Part shown: piece by piece, positions 63,550-64,000 of the stretch | Layout: every line of letters starts with the position of its first letter | Numbering within the stretch: the stretch's first letter is position 1 | From: an uncultured Neptuniibacter sp. | GTDB lineage: Bacteria; Pseudomonadota; Gammaproteobacteria; Pseudomonadales; Balneatricaceae | Direction of reading: 5' to 3' | DNA: 64,000 nucleotides | NCBI RefSeq assembly: GCF_947498015.1 | Contig: NZ_CANMIR010000009.1 | Coordinates: 1-64,000 of the forward strand | The notes under the pieces: model-generated | The model's input: only the letters and a program-made list of their open reading frames with translations | The model's database searches: none | Told to the model about the DNA's origin: nothing | Made by a program: the position numbers and the translations under genes

Positions 63550-64000
63550 TTATGCCTGGGCGATCTCTGCTTCAAGCGACTCAAGCATCTCCTGCTGCTC
63601 CATCCAGGCCTCTTCTGTTGTCTCGGCGCGCTGCTTTAAGTCAGTTTGTTGCTGCAGTAAACGCTTCAGCTGCTCTTTGTTTTCATCGCTATAGATATCA
63701 GGCTCTGCCAGAGAAAGTTCTAGCGCTTGGAGCTGTTCATGGATCTGCTCCATCTCTGTTTCCAATTTTTCCAGCTGTTTTTTTACCGGTCTTAACTGGT
63801 TGCGTCGTTCAGCTGCGAGTCGCTTCTGCTCCTTACGCTCCGCTGCTGAAAGTGATTTTTTCTCAGGTTTATCTGTGTGAGAGAACGCTTCTGCTTCCGC
63901 TTTCTGAGCTTCCCGACGCTGATCGAGCAGCCACTTCTGATAATCATCCAGGTCTCCTTTAAACGCCTCGACGTTGCCATTGGCGACCAGCAGAAACTCA
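63550..64000 (-). CDS. yheS: ABC-F family ATPase, YheS-like, C-terminal part (partial)
   Basis: The reverse strand reads ...EFLLVANGNVEAFKGDLDDY and on to a stop at 63550, with the long coiled coil typical of the YheS C-terminal extension (ERKEQKRLAAERRNQLRPVK, ending LESLEAEIAQA). ABC-F proteins act on the ribosome in translation. The ATPase domains lie beyond the window edge. The frame runs unbroken to base 64000. Confidence 0.88.
   Translation of the reverse strand, partial: EFLLVANGNVEAFKGDLDDYQKWLLDQRREAQKAEAEAFSHTDKPEKKSLSAAERKEQKRLAAERRNQLRPVKKQLEKLETEMEQIHEQLQALELSLAEPDIYSDENKEQLKRLLQQQTDLKQRAETTEEAWMEQQEMLESLEAEIAQA

Overview
The window is a chromosomal segment of a marine gammaproteobacterium, probably from the Oceanospirillales/Oceanospirillaceae side. 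The reasons are the pyrE-crc-rph-yicC block, which resembles Pseudomonadales; a complete-looking MSHA type IV pilus cluster of the Vibrio/Shewanella kind; a periplasmic quinohemoprotein amine dehydrogenase; and the gmk-rpoZ-spoT order. The species cannot be named from sequence alone.

Layout. 1-72: last bases of a 5S rRNA and the terminator of an rRNA operon. 212-982: a divergent enoyl-ACP reductase (FabI type). 1175-14162: fifteen closely packed plus-strand genes for MSHA pilus assembly (mshI, a PilN-like gene, mshJ K L M N E G F A C D O P). 14183-17586: pyrE, crc, rph and yicC. 17566-45230: a genomic island of about 27.7 kb inserted in the 3' end of yicC, bounded by an 18-bp direct repeat with one mismatch. 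45291-56921: an aldehyde dehydrogenase, the qhpADCB amine dehydrogenase locus, a porin, a sigma-54 activator and an M23 peptidase. 57119-64000: gmk, rpoZ, spoT, ggt, an HDOD protein and the 3' part of a yheS-like ABC-F gene.

The island is a defence island. From left to right it carries: a tyrosine integrase beside attL; an HTH-protein plus beta-CASP metallo-beta-lactamase pair; a two-gene operon of a DGQHR-like protein and a protein with a HEPN-type Rx4H motif; an IS3-family element; a six-gene restriction-type system (C5-cytosine methylase and Vsr convergent with GHKL/MORC-like ATPase, Z1 helicase-like ATPase, DUF4420 PD-(D/E)xK protein and AIPR protein); an ABC-three-component-like operon (SMEK protein, small middle protein, DUF2326 ATPase); an OGFr-like protein; a second recombinase module with a DUF2787 protein and a papain-like fold candidate; and at the right end a P4/CP4-57-like maintenance module (YfjJ/HUH-like, HTH protein, AlpA). 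The right repeat and the left repeat both encode the last residues of YicC, so the insertion leaves yicC intact. Mobilizable islands triggered by SXT/R391 elements are known to use this same site.

The least explained units are the HTH/beta-CASP pair (19104-22130) and the DGQHR-like/HEPN operon (22214-24786). I do not recognise either as a named defence system. Outside the island, the amine dehydrogenase locus lacks visible genes for three maturation functions known from Paracoccus (QhpE, QhpF, QhpG). It also shows two divergent sigma-54 promoters flanking a shared dyad, with a matching sigma-54 activator encoded just downstream.
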